Positions 59,513 through 64,000 of a stretch of 64,000 nucleotides of DNA are shown piece by piece. Each line of letters starts with the position of its first letter. Position 1 is the stretch's first letter. The stretch is taken from the NCBI RefSeq assembly GCF_000204055.1, contig NW_006768790.1, positions 934,372 through 998,371 of the forward strand, given 5' to 3'. Source of the stretch: Melampsora larici-populina 98AG31. Taxonomy: Eukaryota > Basidiomycota > Pucciniomycetes > Pucciniales > Melampsoraceae. Both the position numbers and the translations under genes were made by a program. The notes below the pieces were generated by a model. The model ran no database searches. It worked only from the letters and a program-made list of their open reading frames with translations, and was not told the DNA's origin.

Positions 59513-62500
59513 ATGTCAGCCGAAGAGTTACGAGAAGCAGCGGCAGCAGCAGAGTTAGGACCAAGGATCGCAGCACCTGGAAATGCGACCACTAAGAAAC
59601 CGACCGGGGGAAAAGGAAAACAGGTGAACACCAGGAGCAAGAAGACGGCCGAGCATCTAGAGAAAGAAAACGAAGATGTCAACACGGATACTTTGATGCA
59701 AGAGAGTGGTCAATCTCAACTGGATACATCGAGGTCTGCAAAAGATCCAGGAAGTAGCAACCAAACGAACCTGGTAGAGACAGATCAACCAAACGAAGAC
59801 CTTCAGGAGGACACTTCAAGAGAAGTAGGAGGCGATGACGATCAGGTAGATGAAGGTAGAAATGAGAAGGGAGGAAACTTGATCGGTTTACGTAAGTAAG
59901 GTTCCAAAAACTAGTGTATTCAGTCCTTATTCAATAAGATTTTTCCGGTTAAATTCCGATGAGTGTAGGGTTGGAAGGAGAGAATGATTCCGGTTGAAGT
60001 CCGAAGAACAAATTTCTATATATAAATAAGCTTGATTCCGGTTAAATTCCGAAGGAGGAATACTCAGGTAGCTTGATTCCGGTTAAAGTCCGAAGAGTTT
60101 GTGGTGGAAGTGATAAAGACTGCCATATAGAGACATGATTAGAGATAAAAGCGTTGTGGAGCGATAGATTAGAAAGATAAGTTGCTTACGATACATGTCC
60201 TTTGGACTCCCGGATTAGAACCAGATATTGATGACATCATTGAAGGCCCTGATATTTGCCTAGCACATGGGAAATGGATTAGTGGCATAAAATCAGCAGT
60301 CGAGAAAGGGAAGACCAAGAGACTAGAGATGTTAGAGAAGTCGTACACAAGCTGGTGTAAGAAGATGAATACGAAAGAGAGAGATCCAAGGCTGTATGAT
60401 GAAGATAGTGAAGAAGAAGATGAAGAAAAGAGCAGTGATGAAGACAAGCAACCAACGAAAAAAGCGAAGAAGAAGAAAGACGAACTTAGTACAGAGTTTG
60501 AAGAAGGTACAACTTTGAGTCACACGATGCCACGCCTGTCAGAATATTTTGATAAATTTATGACCAACAAGAACAGACACGTACCGGTATCGATCTTTAA
60601 CGTAAAGTGGTTATTACTCGACAAAGCCCATATGAGCACGAAGAAAACCAAGGTCTCTAGTTGCTCGTCAGACGTCATATCTTACCACGGTTTGCCAGTT
60701 CCGAGTGAGTGGAGGCTGTCCAGTGCTGAGTGGTCGAAGAGGTTCGACTTAATGGTACAATACCATAAAACGATCTACGACAAACTTCCCGGTCAATTGT
60801 CCCACCCAATAGCCCCGAGACTCATCCTTCATAAAGCGGTGGTACTAGAGATCCAGACGGAGAATCAAGGCAGGTGGATGCCTGCGTTTCGGTACGATAT
60901 AGCCCAAAGACAAAACGTCTGGGAACATCGACTAGCGGACGGGAAGATGTCTGATGTGGGAACGAGGAACGAATTATTGGTTAGGCAGGCGATCAGAGAC
61001 TCAGAGTTTGCTAAAGATGACATTTTTGACGACAATCCCTACGCCATTGGGTATGCGCTCCAAAACCAGAGCCCCATCGATGGACAGATATACCCAGAGT
61101 ATCATTCGTGGGATGGTTTGAATATTATCAACGAGTTGAAGCTAGAAGGTACAGGAGGACGATTAGTGTCAGCGTTGAACCCCCTCCCGTCGTCTTCTTA
61201 TCGTGATACCAACGTAGCTGCAGGCCCCTCACGAAATCGTAATGGAGGAAGAGGAGGTAGACCCTTTAATCAAAATCATCGAGGTCGGGGTCATTTTAAC
61301 GGAACGCGTAGATCTTATCCTATGAATTCCAGCCATAATCAGTCTTACCTCGGAAATCACTTTAACGAGTTTCATAACGCTGGTCCAAGCAACTACGGAG
61401 GCGGTCAGGTGCAATGGCCAAGGGGTGGTAATGGTGCTGGACAACGACCCGCTATAGATCCGGGTAGCTTCGTACCTCAAACTAGACAGTTGATGTTAGA
61501 AGGAGCGCATACGGCTAGTGGAGGTAGTGCTGCTGGTGAGAAAGGAAAAGGACAAGGGGGAGGAAGCAAGTAAGTAACCAAATGATCAGAGGACCCTGAA
61601 TAGGTGTAATGAGAAAAGAATAAGAAATGAAAAATACCTTTGATATAGACAGACCTCTATGAGACAAATCGCTGTACCCCCTCTTTCCTTTCCAGGATGA
61701 CATACTCTGAATTAAAGTGTAATGGAAGTCAAGTGAACTGATTCTTCGTATGACCCCCACCTCCATTTATCTATGTGTCTAATAGAAGTCGAGACCGTGA
61801 AGTCGTGAGATTAGAGAGAGTTGAGCGACCCAGAGAGATCAGTCCAAATAGAGATACTCGATGGCCGTCTGAAGCGAGCTGCGACATGAAATTAGACGAG
61901 TGGAAAGAACTCTTGAAAGAATGTAACCTGACCGAGAAGTGGGACCACGTGATGAAATCTTTGACGACAGGATTCCATCAAGGAATTCCCGATCATAACT
62001 TAGGAAACCTCAGGTGGTTTACACCAGACAATCATACCTCGGCATTAGCAGTGAAAGAAAAGATAATGAACAGTTTGTATGAAGATAAGAGAGCCGGAAG
62101 AGTGTTTGGGCCATTTACCCACGAGGAGGTACATAGCAGATGGGGATTCTTTAGGTCAAACCCTATGGGTAGTGTAGTGAACAACGATGGATCATTAAGA
62201 ATGATTAATGACTTATCCTTCCCTAAGAAAAACCCAGCCAAAGAGAAGAAGAAAAAGATAGACTCACACGTCGAGAACCCCGGGCCGCGAGCGGACGACT
62301 GGACAGCTTCACACGTCGAAAACCATTCAGATGACGCAGACAGGTTGCTGAAAGAACTTTCTTACCCGGATGATGATAGAAATATACCTTCGGTTAACTC
62401 CTTCGTGGATAAAACAGATTTCAGAACATCATGGGATGATTTTTGGGTGGTAGCAAAGTTCTTCCGAGAAAATACGGGGAAGTCCTTACTGTTGGCGATT

Positions 62501-63649
62501 TACGATTGGCAGAAAGCGTATAGACAAGGCCCTACGCACAAATCACAGTGGCGCTTCTTAATGATAAAGGACTTCAATAATAGATTATGGGCAGATACAA
62601 GGATCGCCTTCGGTGGGGTAGCAGGGTGTGGGACGTTTGGCTGGATGGCAGATGCTTGGCGAGATATAATTAGGTCCTTATTCCCATTAAAGGCAGTCTT
62701 TCGATGGGTTGATGACAACCTGTTCATCAAAGAGGAAGGGGACCTGGTGAGCATGCAAGATGTTATTCAAGTCAGTAATAGCCTAGGAGTGCAATCGAAT
62801 TAAGAGAAGTTTAGTGATTGGAACGTAGAGCAGAAGTATCTAGGATTCATCTGGAATGGAAAGCAGAAAACTGTCAGGTTACCAGAAGAGAAATTAAAAG
62901 AAAGGATCCGACAAGTAGAAGATTTACTCACCTTGGAAAAGAAATGGTCCAAAAAGGAGGCGGATAAAATCGTAGGCCAACTAGGTCACATCACGTATAT
63001 ACTTCCAAACATGCGATGCTACATGTGGGACCTTTATTGGTGGACCAATACGTGGTATAATCACCAAGCCACACGGGAGCTACCAGGAGAGGTGCGAGAA
63101 GATCTAAGAGAATGGCTCCAAACCTTAAAAGAATTTGAACCGTTAAGGTTTGTACCCGAAGTTGTGCCAACGGATATAGGTTGGGTCGGGGATGCCAGCC
63201 CAAATTTTGGTATAGGAGTGCTAGTAGGAGACAGGTGGGCCCAGTTCGAACTGATAGAAGGATGGGAAACCCGAGGTTTACCACCGAATGCCCCGAAACG
63301 AAAGATCGCGTGGTTAGAAACCGTCGCGATAAGGCTCGGACTTCGAGTGGTTGCAAACCTGTTCCCGACTGAAGGCAGGTATTTTCGGGTGCTGACGGAC
63401 AACACCACTACCGAGGCAGCAATTCGAAATCGAAAGTCGAGGGACAAGTCAGTAAACACCGAGTGGAAGCATATTCAAAAAGCACTTACAGCCCTCCACT
63501 GCGACTTATCCATCGACAGAGTAGTGTCAGGAGAGAATCTGGCAGACGACTTATCAAGAGGAGGAATCAATAAGTGGGACCTACAGCAAGAAGTGGATAT
63601 CAACCTACCCCCAGATCTACTTCCATTATTGAAGAGACACGTTAGGTGA
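59513..63649 (+). CDS. Gag-like/RT/RNase H polyprotein of DIRS-type element, two introns, one in-frame stop
   Basis: Three segments can be joined in frame: 59513-59891, 60177-61569 and 61786-63649 (1,212 codons). The first encodes an Ala/Glu-rich leader. The second is Gag-like: charged, with a Lys/Glu tract, then a C-terminal RGG region (GGRGGRPFNQNHRGRGHFNG) suited to RNA binding. The third is the reverse transcriptase (VVNNDGSLRMINDLSFP, LLLAIYDWQKAYRQGP, catalytic RWVDDN) and DIRS-type RNase H (WVGDASPNFGIGV, WLETVAI, VLTDNTTTEAAI, ADDLSRGG). Introns are GTAAGT...AG at 59892-60176 (285 bp, less certain) and 61570-61785 (216 bp). A TAA at 62801-62803 (codon 930) interrupts RT from RNase H, so this copy is probably defective unless read through. 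Confidence 0.78.
59937..60098 (+). repeat. Four-copy GATTCCGGTTAAA(T/G)TCCGAAG repeat array
   Basis: Four copies of a 20-22 bp unit (near 59940, 59983, 60031 and 60072) spaced about 40-48 bp apart. Each contains the internal inverted pair TCCGG/TCCGA-type ends. They lie within the putative first intron of the retrotransposon. Confidence 0.8.
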
Positions 63650-64000
63650 ATGGAGAACGAAAAGAAATTGTTGCCGTTCCTGCAGGACAGCACTTTGATG
63701 GTGAAATGGAGGTCTGACCCGATACAGAGAGCATTATTAAGCGGAAGTTGGAGGCAATCAACCCTCGAAAGCTACTCTTCGGCGGTATCAAAATTAACAA
63801 AGTTTGCGGACGCTTCCGGGTTAACACGAGCAGACATCCTACCTCTCAGCTTAGAGACGCTTTACCTGTTTATAGTATGGGCGGGGAAACCGGTGAATAA
63901 GATTTTAATGGAGGAATCAGGTGACAAGAAAGGAGCAAGGAGTGAGAAAATCTCCAAAGGAACACTTACGAAGTACATCTCTGCGATTAGGTCGTGGCAC
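63650..64000 (+). CDS. Tyrosine recombinase of the DIRS-type element (N-terminal 117 codons)
   Basis: The frame opens with an ATG at 63650, directly after the TGA of the polyprotein (63647-63649), and is open to the window edge. The sequence SGSWRQSTLESYSSAVSKLTKFADA followed by LSLETLYLFIVWAG and KISKGTLTKYISAIRSWH is the N-terminal SAM-like core-binding domain of phage-integrase-type recombinases, which precedes the catalytic R-H-R-Y domain. The catalytic residues lie beyond the window. It would insert the reverse-transcribed circular DNA. Translation by termination-reinitiation at the adjacent stop/start is possible, which is inference. Confidence 0.75.
   Translation, partial: MENEKKLLPFLQDSTLMVKWRSDPIQRALLSGSWRQSTLESYSSAVSKLTKFADASGLTRADILPLSLETLYLFIVWAGKPVNKILMEESGDKKGARSEKISKGTLTKYISAIRSWH

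Larger units (their letters stand above)
59066..64000 (+). mobile_element. DIRS-type (tyrosine recombinase) retrotransposon, right end outside window
   Basis: Gene order is leader, Gag-like RGG protein, reverse transcriptase, RNase H, tyrosine recombinase. That order without integrase or protease is the DIRS/Ngaro/PAT plan. Elements of this class end in split direct or inverted repeats and integrate via recombinase without target duplication. The 5' border is approximate and the 3' part lies beyond the window. It sits directly next to the hAT target duplication (59017-59024). Confidence 0.8.

Noticed and set aside
1..64000. CRISPR arrays, prokaryotic operons, riboswitches, rRNA genes
   Set aside because: The sequence is eukaryotic with spliced genes. 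No regularly spaced short identical repeats of CRISPR type and no rRNA signatures were seen.

Overview
The window looks like nuclear DNA of a basidiomycete, most probably a rust fungus (Pucciniales, Melampsora/Puccinia-like). The grounds are short GT-AG introns of about 60-130 bp, AT-rich and repeat-laden spacers, an F-box/LRR protein pair of a kind common in rusts, and single-copy housekeeping genes with fungal-type domain layouts. The organism call is inference. The domain calls are read from the translated sequence.

Layout. 0.3-4.4 kb: a membrane-anchored GH5 exo-beta-1,3-glucanase (7 exons) and translation factor eIF6 (5 exons, one GC-AG intron). 4.4-14 kb: a gene-free block of small terminal-inverted-repeat elements, several with exact target-site duplications. 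14-19 kb: two tandem minus-strand F-box/LRR paralogues. The distal copy is intact; the proximal copy is broken by a piece of a Mutator-like (MULE) transposase. 19.5-21.3 kb: a GC-rich TIR element, flanked by a 7-bp direct repeat, enclosing a five-exon piece of a KH-domain RNA-binding gene (a Pack-type transposon candidate). 22.1-23.1 kb: two head-to-tail PIF/Harbinger-type MITEs sharing a TTA. 24.0-28.9 kb: a 13-exon PMC1-type Ca2+-ATPase. 29-39 kb: repeats and decayed elements. 39.3-41.3 kb: a BAR-SH3 (amphiphysin/Rvs167-like) protein. 42.9-45.0 kb (minus): a four-CBS AMPK gamma subunit (Snf4-like). 46.4-48.5 kb: coding-like exons of an unrecognised, apparently decayed secreted/membrane protein. 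50.9-53.7 kb: two more MITEs. 54.1-54.9 kb (minus): a 168-residue secreted protein with an NTF2-like look. 56.2-59.0 kb: a complete hAT transposon with an uninterrupted 691-residue transposase and perfect 8-bp TSD. 59.0-64.0 kb: a DIRS-type (tyrosine-recombinase) retrotransposon running off the right edge, with Gag-like, RT and RNase H regions that can be joined in frame across two introns, followed by the recombinase start.

The host genes are ordinary and functionally unrelated: wall glucan remodelling, ribosome biogenesis, Ca2+ export, endocytosis/membrane curvature and energy sensing. The distinctive content is the mobile DNA: exact element boundaries, gene-fragment capture, a Gag-like/F-box/LRR fusion, and a retroelement carrying introns. 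Exon structures were built by hand from splice consensus and reading-frame continuity. Every completed model gives an uninterrupted frame with a length divisible by three, except where a defect is stated.
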